This document shows, piece after piece, positions 1 through 8,986 of a stretch of 64,000 nt of DNA (positions within the stretch are counted from its first letter, which is position 1; each line of letters opens with the position of its first letter). The DNA lies in NCBI RefSeq assembly GCF_033473495.1, contig NC_088936.1:3720001-3784000 (forward strand). Reading direction: 5' to 3'. Origin of the DNA: Cercospora beticola (lineage: Eukaryota > Ascomycota > Dothideomycetes > Mycosphaerellales > Mycosphaerellaceae). The position numbers and the translations under genes are program-made. Under the pieces are notes generated by a model. It saw nothing but the letters and a program-made list of their open reading frames with translations, ran no database searches and was not told where the DNA came from.

Positions 1-533
1 TCCGTCCCGCAGAGAAATGTTCGCGATCGCTTTGTATATTCATAGTCGCGATGCTTGCGATTCAATGTCAAACTGAAATCGCTCGCAGCAGGGTTCGCGA
101 AAGTGTCGAAGCTGACAGACGGCCTGAATTGCGCCGGAGGGGGCGGACTACTCAATCGGCGAGACTGGGTCGACGGAGCTTTGCCATTGATACTGCCAAC
201 TATGCTTCTGCGAATGGAGGGAGGGTTTGCGCTGCTGGATCGCGATCCCGCAGTGGCTGCGTGAGGCACGAACTGCACGCTGGGTCGCCTCGCCGGATCG
301 TGGCTGCCGTCGACATTGATCGTGGGCCTTCGCCAAGCGGGCACGAAGGAGTTCGGCTTGATGGTCGACGAAGACGTATTGGAGAGGCTGGTAGAGGAGC
401 CATTGGCAGCAGGATGGTCCAGTGGGGCGTTTGGTATAGATCGTGTGGGCAGTACACTGGCGGTGGATGCGGGTTGACTGCGGGGGCTATAGTTGACAGG
501 CGTGCCGGAGCGCGGCGACGGATTGTTTGACAT
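1..533 (-). CDS. Universal stress protein (USP)-type protein, N-terminal part, cut by left edge
   Basis: An open frame starts at the ATG at 533..531 (context CCGCC-ATG-T) and runs without a stop off the left edge, giving 177 codons. The first ~150 residues are low-complexity, rich in Ser, Pro, Asn and Arg. The last ~25 residues carry the stretch KHRDYEYTKRSRTFLCGT, which I recognise as the conserved lead-in to the USP domain of fungal USP-family proteins; the nucleotide-binding alpha/beta domain itself should lie beyond the edge. Seen: the long frame, composition and terminal motif. Known of the family: a disordered N-terminus followed by a USP fold. Inferred: the function, probably stress-related nucleotide binding. 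The opposite-strand frame at 51-530 is its shadow. Confidence 0.72.
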   Translation of the reverse strand, partial: MSNNPSPRSGTPVNYSPRSQPASTASVLPTRSIPNAPLDHPAANGSSTSLSNTSSSTIKPNSFVPAWRRPTINVDGSHDPARRPSVQFVPHAATAGSRSSSANPPSIRRSIVGSINGKAPSTQSRRLSSPPPPAQFRPSVSFDTFANPAASDFSLTLNRKHRDYEYTKRSRTFLCGT

Positions 534-1223
534 GGCGGGAGCAGCGTGCAGATATCACGCCGCGGGAAGGTATATGGCAGTTGTCATTGCATGTGGTCGG
601 CTTGGCTCACGCAGGACACGCGCAAGATGCCAATGCCGGCGGAATGGGAGCAGCGCTGTCGTGTGAAGGATTGAGAGTTGGGTGCTGGTAATCGTCGTGG
701 CGGTAGAAGTGTATTGTCGCTGGCGTTGGTCCGGGGGAGGATGTGAAGGGTGGAGTAGAGCGGAGTGGTCGTGACTCGTGTGCTGGTGGGTTTGTGGAGG
801 GGAGTGGGAGAGGGTCATGAGCAAGAGTCGGATGCGGGATGACATGGTGTGCCCGCTGTCGCACGCTGCAGAGCCCGAGACATCGCACTGCAATGCCGAC
901 CCGCTCCATTCTTCACCTGCGGTGGGTCTGCATGCATGTGAAAGGGCCATACAACCACCCTGCACGACGAGTTTCCCAATCACTTCCACACGCAACGCAA
1001 ACAAACGGCATTGGAGAGCACCACTTCCCACGTGCAGAAAAGAGGGACCAGTACCAGGAGTGCCATGTGCCTGTCAGAACTCTGAAAGACGTAATACGTT
1101 CATGTTACTTTTGCTCGCTCCGAACCGCTCTGTGATCGTACAGACTAGCTACTGTTGCGAACCATGCCTTCTATCGAAACGCCCTTACACATGCCTTCGT
1201 TATCCAGACCGAAAGCTGGATCC
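534..1223. other. Intergenic: leader of the USP gene and 3' flank of zuo1
   Basis: No convincing coding frame. Minus-strand frames here are rich in His, Thr, Ser and Pro with no domain, as expected of a pyrimidine-rich 5' leader of the gene starting at 533. The stretch after about 1060 should hold the 3' end of the zuo1 transcript. Confidence 0.5.
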
Positions 1224-2614
1224 CTAAACCAAGTTCTTGTAGTCACCATCCTTCGCCTTGCCAGCCTCAACAAGCTTCTGCACTCGTGCCGAGAAGACAC
1301 TCTTCACGGCAGACTTGTCGGTCTTGCCGTTCAACTGTGCAGCAACTTCCGCGATCTCCTCGTTGTCGAGCTTCAAGATCAGCGAGTCGACCTCGTTCAA
1401 CACGCCATCGATCTGAGCAGCCGAAGGCTCGCCATCAGCAAAGTAGCCGACATCCTTGGGTGCCTGTCGAATGACACGCTTGTTCTTCTTCGCTGCGTTC
1501 TTCGCCGCCTCCTTACCCTTCTTGGCATCCTCCCTCGCGGCCTTCTCAGCTGCCGCCTTCTCAGCAGCAGCCTTGGCCTCTTCCTCCTTCTTGCGTGCTG
1601 CCTCCTCCTTAGCAGCCTTCTCAGCAGCCTCAGCAGCCGCCTTCTTCGCATTCTTATCCTTGTTCTTCTCTTGTCGGAACTTCTTGGGCCGCTCATCCAT
1701 TGCTAAGCAAGCATCCACGAGCTCACGCAGTCGCTGCACATCCTCGTTCTTTCTCTTCTTGCGAGCATTGTTGTTCTTGCGCTCCACGTGACGCTTCTGG
1801 TCACGGCTTTCGTTGTCATCAGGCACGTCTTCATCCAGATACTCAAACGATCGCCACGAGTCGAAGCTGTACCAGAAGTTGTAGAACTGCTCGACCTCCT
1901 CCTTTGTGCTGTTGTCATCGCCGAGCTTTGGCACGGGCTGAATCTTGCTGAAGCGAGACTCTGCCTCAAAGACAGGCGCCCACAACTTGTAGAAGTTACC
2001 TGGCTTCTTCTGCACGTCCTTCTTGCTCGGTGGCTCCTTGTCAGCCTCCTCGTCGACTGAGTCGAATTGGCGGCGCTTAACGGGGTCGAGAAGGATGTCT
2101 GTGGCACGCTGAATGCACTTGAAGAATTGGTCGTTCTCCGATTGTCCAGAAGCAGCCTTCTTGTCTGGGTGATGCAACAACACAGCCTTGCGGTGAGCAC
2201 GCTTGATCTGATCCTCCGTAGCCTTGTATCTGTATTTGGCGAGGCCAAGCACAGCGTAGTGATCTTGCGACTTCCAGTCCTTGGCCTCGCGCTGAAGGAG
2301 CATCGGGTCCGTCACCTCTTCGATGTCATCGTCGACCACTCTCTCCACCTTCTTAACGTTCTGCTCGGCCTGCAATTTCTCATCCTATGCCAATGTCAGC
2401 TCTAATATACGATAGTGCACCAATGAATCGCAAATACCTCGGAGAAGGTGCGCCTGTGTCGCTTTCTGCGAGCGTGGGCAAGATAGTGAGGGCCAACTGG
2501 CTCGAGCGCTCGTTGGACTGGCTCAGACAGTTGTCCGACGGCCTTGAAGTCCTTGTCGGCGGCCCATCCTTCTGGTAGCGCAGGCAGCGTGGCCTTGATC
2601 GTGATAGCAGCCAT
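1224..2614 (-). CDS. zuo1: Zuotin, ribosome-associated J-protein (two exons)
   Basis: Exons 2614..2438 and 2384..1224 join across a 53-bp intron (GTATTT...CATAG), giving 445 aa, close to the usual length. Zuotin pairs with the Hsp70 Ssz1 as the ribosome-associated complex, which stimulates the ribosome-bound Hsp70 on nascent chains in the cytosol. Visible features: the N-terminal HARRKRHRRTFSE stretch (~47-59), a J domain with HPD at 131-133, the zuotin homology region (KLWAPVFEAESRF..., FWYSFDSWRSFEYLDED), a long Lys/Ala/Glu-rich charged helix that should contact rRNA, and a C-terminal helical domain. The ATG chosen is the first in frame, with start MAAITIK. It is divergent from trm1 with only 166 bp between the start codons. 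Confidence 0.95.
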
Positions 2615-2780
2615 CTTGTGTGTGGTGTAGATGGTGATATTTTGTTCGAGGGAAATGTCGCTCACGGGTCTCAAATTCAAAAAAGTTCGCGGACTTTCCC
2701 GCGCTCCATTTTCACATGCATCACGTCTTTACTGCAGCACAACACTTCCATCTTTGCACAATTGATGACATTAGGAGCGA
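2615..2780. promoter_or_regulatory. Short divergent promoter between zuo1 and trm1
   Basis: The two start codons are 166 bp apart and face away from each other, so both promoters and both 5' leaders must fit here. It includes a GC-rich imperfect palindrome near 2687-2702 (CGCGG and CCGCG half-sites around ACTTTC). Shared regulation is an inference. Confidence 0.55.
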
Positions 2781-5000
2781 ATGCTGCAGACTCCTCTTCG
2801 ATCTGTATGCTTTGCACTCGCGACAGGTAGGAGTCTGCGGCACCTCCCCCTTCCCGTTTCTCACACTACCTTTCGCACCATCATGACCACAACAGCTGTG
2901 CCCTTGAGCGCAAAGCCTGCAGCAGGGCAGCTCGTCGAGCACGACGGAAAGAAATATGAGACTATCCAGGAGGGCAAAGCCTACATCTTGATTCCGCCGA
3001 ACACGCAGCAACATGTCACTCCACCACAACACGCCAAAGCCAAGGGCAAACCGGATGAAGAAGTGAAGGCGCAGAGCGTGTTCTACAACCCTATCCAACA
3101 ATTCAATCGCGATCTGAGTGTATTGGCGATCAAGGCGTTTGGCGACGATTTTCTACATCGGAAGAGGCAGAGAAACGATAAGAACAGAGTGAAGCACGAG
3201 AACAAAAAGAAGCGAAAGTTGCCTGGTGAGCGGAACGATGGTGGAGTCAAACTGCGCAAGACTGATGACGGACCCGTGCAAGTAGAGAATGGTGACGAGT
3301 CGACCGGGAAGCAACAGGAGAATAACGCACAGCCTGCTCCTGCGAACGCGGCTGCGGCAGCCAGTGAGGGAGAATTGGCACAGACAAATGATCAGGTTGG
3401 CGAGGACGCGAATTCAGCGCAGGACCAGCAACCTACCAAAGGTCCTTCTGGGCCAAGATTCAGGATTCTTGATGCCCTATCAGCTACCGGTCTCCGCGCA
3501 CTGCGCTATGCACACGAGATCCCGTACGTCTCCGCAGTAGTTGCGAATGATATGAACCCAAGCGCAATTCAGAGCATGAAGCTCAATGTGGAGCACAACG
3601 GCTTGGAGTCAAAGATCACGCCGAATTTGGACAATGCCATTGGACACATGTATCGTGTAGCTTTTGCAGAGCCTGGCACACACGGCCCACAACATGTCAA
3701 TCAGAAGTACGATGTGGTCGATTTGGACCCATATGGCACAGCGGCGCCATTCATCGATGCGGCACTTCAAGCACTCAACGAGGGCGGATTGCTTTGTGTG
3801 ACCTGCACAGACTCTGGTGTTTTTGCTTCAACTGGCTATTGTGAGAAGACGTGGTCGCTGTACGGAGGGGCGCCAATTAAAGGTCCTCATATGCACGAAG
3901 GAGGGCTTCGTCTCATCATCAACTCGGTGGCTACTGCGGCTGCAAAGCAAGGACTGGCGATTGAGCCTCTACTGTCGCTCAGCATTGATTTCTACGTGAG
4001 AACCTTTATCCGGGTGAGAAAATCGCCAGCCGACGTCAAGTTCCTTTTCGGGAAGACGATGGATGTGCTTGGGTGTGATCATGGCTGTGGCGCATGGACT
4101 GTCAACATGAGAGGTCGAAACACGAGGCAAGTGGGCAAGAATGAAAACATATGGTGGAAACACACGATCGGCCAAGGACCTGCAGTCGATCAGCTTTGCG
4201 AACATTGCGGCTCGAAAAGACATCTTGCGGGACCAATGTGGGCAGGACCCATCCACAACGCAGCCTTCGTCGAGAAATTACTGGAGGATCTGGAGAGTGC
4301 TGATCCAGAAGTTTACAAGACCAAGGCTCGTATTGAAGGTATGCTGTCGACGGCTCTTGAGGAGACACAAGTGAACGACGACGTCGTCAGCTACAAACCA
4401 GCAGCGGAGCGATCAGAAAGCGATGAAATTATCCCAAAAGTGCCACCGGAGACCATCGATCACTTCCCCTTCTTCTTCAGCCCTTCGGCTGTGAGCAAAG
4501 TCATCCACTGTATTGCACCTAATGATGCTTCAATACGAGGTGCGCTGCGTCATATGGGTTACAGAGCCACTCGCTCGCATTGCCAGCCTGGCAGCATCAA
4601 GACCAATGCCCCATGGAGCGCGATATGGAACATCATGACTGAGTGGACGAGACAGAAACATCCTGTCAAGGATAGCGCGTTGAAAGAAGGGTCCGCCGGA
4701 TTTGCCATTATGAAAAAAGCTAAAGAGCTGTGGGCCGCTGGGGAGGAGAAGGAGAAGAGCGTCAAGGAAGGAGAGACTCCTGCGGAGAATGGGACTTCGA
4801 AGGACAGCACGCCGGGCATTACCACGGAAGGTGTCCAGGCGCCCTCGAAGCCTGCGTTGGCAAATGGGAGTAACGATAGACCCAAGGTCGTCTTCGATGA
4901 AGCTCTCGGCAAGGACAGGCAGACCAAACGCCTTGTGCGATATCAGCAGAACCCACGGGAGAATTGGGGTCCGATGACGAAGCACAAGGGCAGTGCGTAG
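2781..5000 (+). CDS. trm1: tRNA (guanine26-N2)-dimethyltransferase Trm1
   Basis: Single exon of 739 aa. Trm1 uses SAM to make N2,N2-dimethylguanosine at position 26 of nuclear-encoded and mitochondrial tRNAs. Visible: a basic NLS-like stretch (KRQRNDKNR..., ~132-151), SAM-binding motif ILDALSATG at 229-237, the catalytic-type motif DLDPYG at 314-319, and zinc-ligand cysteines C432, C436, C473 and C476 with SKRHLAGPMWAGP after them. Two in-frame starts exist. Met1 (2781) opens a 34-residue acid-free stretch with Arg at 7, 17, 20 and 32, resembling a mitochondrial presequence; Met35 (2883) has A at -3 and starts MTTTAVPL. Met1 has C at -3, a weak context. Yeast Trm1 is dually targeted through alternative starts, so both may be used. 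The C-terminal ~100 residues are a disordered acidic tail. Confidence 0.95.
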   Translation: MLQTPLRSVCFALATGRSLRHLPLPVSHTTFRTIMTTTAVPLSAKPAAGQLVEHDGKKYETIQEGKAYILIPPNTQQHVTPPQHAKAKGKPDEEVKAQSVFYNPIQQFNRDLSVLAIKAFGDDFLHRKRQRNDKNRVKHENKKKRKLPGERNDGGVKLRKTDDGPVQVENGDESTGKQQENNAQPAPANAAAAASEGELAQTNDQVGEDANSAQDQQPTKGPSGPRFRILDALSATGLRALRYAHEIPYVSAVVANDMNPSAIQSMKLNVEHNGLESKITPNLDNAIGHMYRVAFAEPGTHGPQHVNQKYDVVDLDPYGTAAPFIDAALQALNEGGLLCVTCTDSGVFASTGYCEKTWSLYGGAPIKGPHMHEGGLRLIINSVATAAAKQGLAIEPLLSLSIDFYVRTFIRVRKSPADVKFLFGKTMDVLGCDHGCGAWTVNMRGRNTRQVGKNENIWWKHTIGQGPAVDQLCEHCGSKRHLAGPMWAGPIHNAAFVEKLLEDLESADPEVYKTKARIEGMLSTALEETQVNDDVVSYKPAAERSESDEIIPKVPPETIDHFPFFFSPSAVSKVIHCIAPNDASIRGALRHMGYRATRSHCQPGSIKTNAPWSAIWNIMTEWTRQKHPVKDSALKEGSAGFAIMKKAKELWAAGEEKEKSVKEGETPAENGTSKDSTPGITTEGVQAPSKPALANGSNDRPKVVFDEALGKDRQTKRLVRYQQNPRENWGPMTKHKGSA

Positions 5001-5277
5001 ATACTTTGTATTAGTGTACATGTCTACTCGCTTGCTATTCATCTGTTGACCAAGTTGGTCCAGTCTAGTCTGTAGAGACCCCATTTGTCGCTCAAAAACA
5101 CGAGCCAGATTACATCGCTCCACAATCGCTTGACGATCAAAACACCTCGCAAACGCCTTCCTCCGCAGTCTGCCCTTCTCTGCACTCTACACTCTCCAGT
5201 CTGCAGTCCCTGCCTTCTTCTCAACACCCCTCACTCACTCATATTGCATTACGATTACCTCCTCATCTCCGTCCAAT

Positions 5278-6183
5278 CTAGACTTCAACCACTCTGCTGG
5301 ATGCACTGCTTCGGACCTGACTCGCCCTCCAATCCCTACGTCTCTGCTTCATGACATCTCCAATCTCCTCCCAGCGGGCATTCGACAATTCCGCATCTCT
5401 CTTCTTCGTCTTCTTGACTTTCGTCGGTGTCAGAGCTGCAGCTTGCTCAAGCAGTTCTTGCACTAATGCATCCGCATCGGAAGTCTCCATGACTTCATCC
5501 CGTCGTACTCGAGTCGGAGAACCGAAGTCTACGGCTTGAGTTCTACGGTGACGGGGTTTTGCGGGTGCGACATGCTGTGAGCTGCTAGAAGTTGGGCGCA
5601 TCGAAGTGGCGTATTCGAGTCCATGTGCGTAGGCCGCAGCAGGGTTGCTTCGCTTCACGAGATCTCGTTTGGCTTGAATCGGTGCCCAAGTCAACTCCGG
5701 ATGCTGTTTTCGTTCCTTGTCGCTGGATGACGGGAAAGGATTGGATGGTGGAGGAGGGTGTGTTAGGGTGCGGGCTTTGAGGAGGGAAGATGTAGTGTGC
5801 CCGTGAGGATCGGAGAGTGTCACGGCTGGGATCAGCATCATTGAGCCTGCTGCAGAGGTGGAGGCCGAGGAGTAGAGGTCGCGTTTGCGGAGGTGCCGGG
5901 CCTGGATGGGAGCCCAGGAGAGTTCTAGCATGTCTTCCTCTTGCGATCGTTTGGAGAGGGTTGATGGAGGGTCTTTTTCGTGGGCTGCGGCTTGGGCTTT
6001 CTGGTTCCAGTAGTCGATTAAAGAGCCGAATTCGAACTGCCTTCTGGATTTTGCTGAGCGAAAGTTCTCTGTTGTTGAGTCTGATGAAGGACTCTTGATA
6101 GATCCCGTAGATTCGCGATGGGGATAGGGCATCGCGCTAGCGAGTGCTCCAAAAGCGAGCATGGTTAGAGATGAACAACGCAT
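5278..6183 (-). CDS. Kex2-processed secreted repeat protein (KEP-like), 301 aa
   Basis: The first in-frame ATG is at 6183; the frame continues upstream without another ATG. The N-terminus (MRCSSLTMLAFGALASA) is a typical signal peptide. The body is hydrophilic and studded with dibasic sites: KR 78-79, RKR ~99-101, KR 172-173, KR 177-178, RR ~214, RR ~228, KKR ~260-262 and RRR ~281-283. Two copies of the peptide EL[ST]WAPIQA[RK], at ~87-96 and ~163-172, are each followed by Kex2-type sites. This is the layout of secreted precursors cut by Kex2 in the Golgi into short peptides. I do not recognise the mature peptides; neither copy resembles a known alpha-pheromone. The gene is convergent with trm1, with 277 bp between stops. 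Confidence 0.75.
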   Translation of the reverse strand: MRCSSLTMLAFGALASAMPYPHRESTGSIKSPSSDSTTENFRSAKSRRQFEFGSLIDYWNQKAQAAAHEKDPPSTLSKRSQEEDMLELSWAPIQARHLRKRDLYSSASTSAAGSMMLIPAVTLSDPHGHTTSSLLKARTLTHPPPPSNPFPSSSDKERKQHPELTWAPIQAKRDLVKRSNPAAAYAHGLEYATSMRPTSSSSQHVAPAKPRHRRTQAVDFGSPTRVRRDEVMETSDADALVQELLEQAAALTPTKVKKTKKRDAELSNARWEEIGDVMKQRRRDWRASQVRSSASSRVVEV

Positions 6184-7395
6184 CTTTGCTCGATGACTTT
6201 TTCTCTCTGATTTCGGTCTCACGTCCGTGTCCGTCGAGTAGCAGTACAGCCTTGAAATAGCTCCTCTCGATCGTTCGTCTTGCCTTTCTCGGCGTAGTGC
6301 AGACTTGACTCGACGACGATGAAGGTGAGTTGCGAGGAGGAACGAACTGTGAGTTCCCTGAAGGAACGAGCGTTGAAGCTACGGCGAACGGGAAGGACGA
6401 TTTGGCTCGAGGTGGCGCGCTGAGTAGAGGAGGGAAGAGAGAAGTGGATGGAGTGTCTGGGAAGTGCAGCATATCTACTGCCTGGCTTGTGGAGGCTGGT
6501 GGTGTCTCGGGGATGCGAAATGATGCCTTGGGATGCAGTGAGGAGGCTGGAAGACTGCAATGCGTGTTGAGCACAGCTGACTATGACCATGTGGAGGGGC
6601 TGGAAATGATGTTCTCGGCCAGTACTGTTGTGCGCGATCGTTGGTATAGACGGATCGGCGGTTGGGTGGGCGTTGACAACGGCGGCGAGGAATTTGAACA
6701 GTTTACCAATTTATCGGGGTGACGACAAATATACCTAGCAACTCGGTGCCTGTATTCGAGCGTATCAACTTGTGTGGGTAACACTACACGTACGTTTAGG
6801 CGGCTATGAGGCAGAAGGCGGAATCCATCCCTTTGACGTTGCCAAGCCCGTTATAGGTGAATCTTGCTCCGCCAGCCATAGCCAGCCGATGGACCCGAAT
6901 GTCGTTTCTTTGCAGTGCCCGCTCCTTGGGCGGCCCGGAATTCTGGTTATGCCAGTCCCTCCAGCCTCCGGGGACATGCAAGGGTGTCATGCCGGTGTGC
7001 ACATCGATCAAGTGGCTGATAGCCGGTAAACTTGATGGACAAATGCTCGGCTTCGGAAAGTCGCTGCCGATTGCCTGTTGCATGCAGCGTCTGCTTCAAG
7101 CATCGGTGCGCCAGATAGCTTGTATCAATATCGACTCTTGTTCCTGTGACACCATCCAGCCAACGATTATACAGCACCTCGATACCTGCCCGACGAATAC
7201 GTGCTGAAGCTTTTGCGCGAATGAGTGTTGGAAACCGCTGCTGGCGATATCAGGTCAACTGTAATTGTACATTAATATGATCACACTTTCACGCTATAGG
7301 TGAACGCCTTCCTGTCCAATGCATAATGCGGTATCCCCGCGTGCCCGAGAAGCTTTCGAAATACCACCCTACTCCATGCCATCAGTTCTGTCGCT
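6184..7395. other. Intergenic, no gene seen
   Basis: Leader of the Kex2-type precursor gene at the left and 3' flank of erg6 at the right. Frames of 95-145 codons occur on both strands but have no domain, no splice partner and Ser/Pro-biased composition. Confidence 0.5.
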
Positions 7396-8538
7396 CTAGT
7401 TCTTCGCAGGTTTACGTCCGACCATGAGGTACATGGGCGTAAACAGCTTTTCACGGCCACCAGCGACCAGGCAATCAGCAGCCAACGCGAGCGAGTCAGC
7501 AGTCTTCTGCGTGCCACGAGGGGCCATGCCAACCATCTCCAAGGCACCCACAAATCTGTGCACGATGCCACGTCCAAGGTGTGTCATTCGCACGAGAGTT
7601 GGAAAATCCCAGATGCTCTGCATGTACTTGAGCTCACCCGAAAGTGGCCAGTACCATGGGAACTCGTCCGGTCTGTCTGCCAGATCCTCGTTCAACTCCA
7701 ACTCGAATCCGGCTGCCTTCATAGCCTTGAGGGCAACCTCAATCTTCTCCATATTTGAGATACCATCTCCTTGCTCAATTCCTAGTCGAATCTCACGGTG
7801 ACGTGGGTTATCGTTGTCGTATGCATCGGTCATCAACCATTCGTATACACCAAACACACCACCTGGCTTCAGGACGCGGAAAATCTCGCTGTAAATGCCC
7901 TCCAGTGAAGGAGCGTGCACGGTAGCCTCAATGGCGTAGACAGCGTCGAATGTGTTGTCCTCGAAGGACATTTGCATGAAGTCGCCCTTGACGTAGTTCA
8001 ACTTGTGATCCAAACCCTCCTTCTTCGCGTACTGCGTTGCTCGCTCAATCTGGTAGTCATTGTTGTTCAACCCTGTGATGTTTGCACCGGAGAACTTGCA
8101 GATCTCACGGGCAGGTCCACCGACACCACAGCCCACATCCAAGACCTTCTGGTTCTCCTGGAGACCCATCTTGAGGGCGAGGTAGTGCTCATGGCGAGCG
8201 ATGGCCTGTCTGAAGGGCTCGCCTTTGGAGAAGCGGCAGAAGTGGAATGACTGCGACCAGCCATATTCGTAGAGATCGGTTGCGAGGTTGTAGTAGTGAC
8301 GGGTCAAGGTGGCATATTCGTCTCGGCGGGCTTTGCGAATCTCCTCCGTTTCTTCAGCAGAGGCCTTGTTGTCCCAATGCTTGAAGTACTCGTCGACAGC
8401 AGCCTTCTGAGCGTCCTTGTTCTTGCCCATGGCTGCGATCAGGCCACCTCGACCCTCGCCAGTCTTGCCATGCAGTGCCTGCTTGAACTGGGCATCACGC
8501 TCCTTGTCCTCCTTCTCGAGTTGTGTTGGTCCGGCCAT
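7396..8538 (-). CDS. erg6: Sterol 24-C-methyltransferase Erg6
   Basis: Single exon of 380 aa from the ATG at 8538 (MAGPTQLEKED); the upstream in-frame extension lacks family residues. Erg6 transfers a methyl group from SAM to C-24 of zymosterol or lanosterol-type sterols in ergosterol synthesis, at the ER and lipid droplets. Visible: the fungal Erg6 signature YEYGWSQSFHFCRF at 90-103, SAM motif I LDVGCGVGGPAREI at 133-146, later methyltransferase motifs (DAVYAIEATVHAP, LKPGGVFGVYEW), and the C-terminal sterol-methyltransferase domain ending GRKPAKN. Length and motif order are standard. It is divergent from slt11 with 448 bp between starts. Confidence 0.97.
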   Translation of the reverse strand: MAGPTQLEKEDKERDAQFKQALHGKTGEGRGGLIAAMGKNKDAQKAAVDEYFKHWDNKASAEETEEIRKARRDEYATLTRHYYNLATDLYEYGWSQSFHFCRFSKGEPFRQAIARHEHYLALKMGLQENQKVLDVGCGVGGPAREICKFSGANITGLNNNDYQIERATQYAKKEGLDHKLNYVKGDFMQMSFEDNTFDAVYAIEATVHAPSLEGIYSEIFRVLKPGGVFGVYEWLMTDAYDNDNPRHREIRLGIEQGDGISNMEKIEVALKAMKAAGFELELNEDLADRPDEFPWYWPLSGELKYMQSIWDFPTLVRMTHLGRGIVHRFVGALEMVGMAPRGTQKTADSLALAADCLVAGGREKLFTPMYLMVGRKPAKN

Positions 8539-8986
8539 TGTGTTTGTTGTTGAACGTACAATTGATCGAAGAGTAGAAGTGGGTAAGGAGGGACAGACAG
8601 AGGCGCGGAGAGTGAACAGTAATACGTGGACTGCCAATGGCCAAATCTTACGATGTGCCGTCGCTCAACAAAAATGTCGAACCATTTACTCCAGGGGTCC
8701 AGCAGGCGCGCTTGCCTCCTACCAGGTTGCCAGGAACAGGCAAGCGCGGTAGATCGGATCTCGGTCAGGTACGACGAAGCATCACGTGGCGATAGCAGAG
8801 ATAAGGAACGCGACTTGATTTCGGATTTGCGAGCACAGTTGACAGCACCGTCACTCACCACCGCTATCACCTCCACCGCACTGCACTGCCCGTTGCCTCA
8901 AGCCTCTGCATAACTTTTGAATTTGCACGAACAACTTCTCAACTCAATTGCGAACCACCGCATAGTACGAGGCAGTGACTGCCAAC
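8539..8986. promoter_or_regulatory. Divergent promoter region between erg6 and slt11
   Basis: 448 bp between the two outward-facing start codons; it must hold both promoters. I see no clear operator; sterol-response (SRE-like) sites would be the thing to search for. Confidence 0.45.

Noticed and set aside
51..530. 159-codon plus-strand frame
   Set aside because: It lies opposite the USP-type gene, is Arg/Gly-rich without domain, and the minus-strand frame carries the recognisable motif and a good start.
6137..6722. Overlapping frames of 123-145 codons on both strands upstream of the Kex2-type precursor
   Set aside because: Leader-type Ser/Pro composition and no motif; taken as 5' untranslated sequence.
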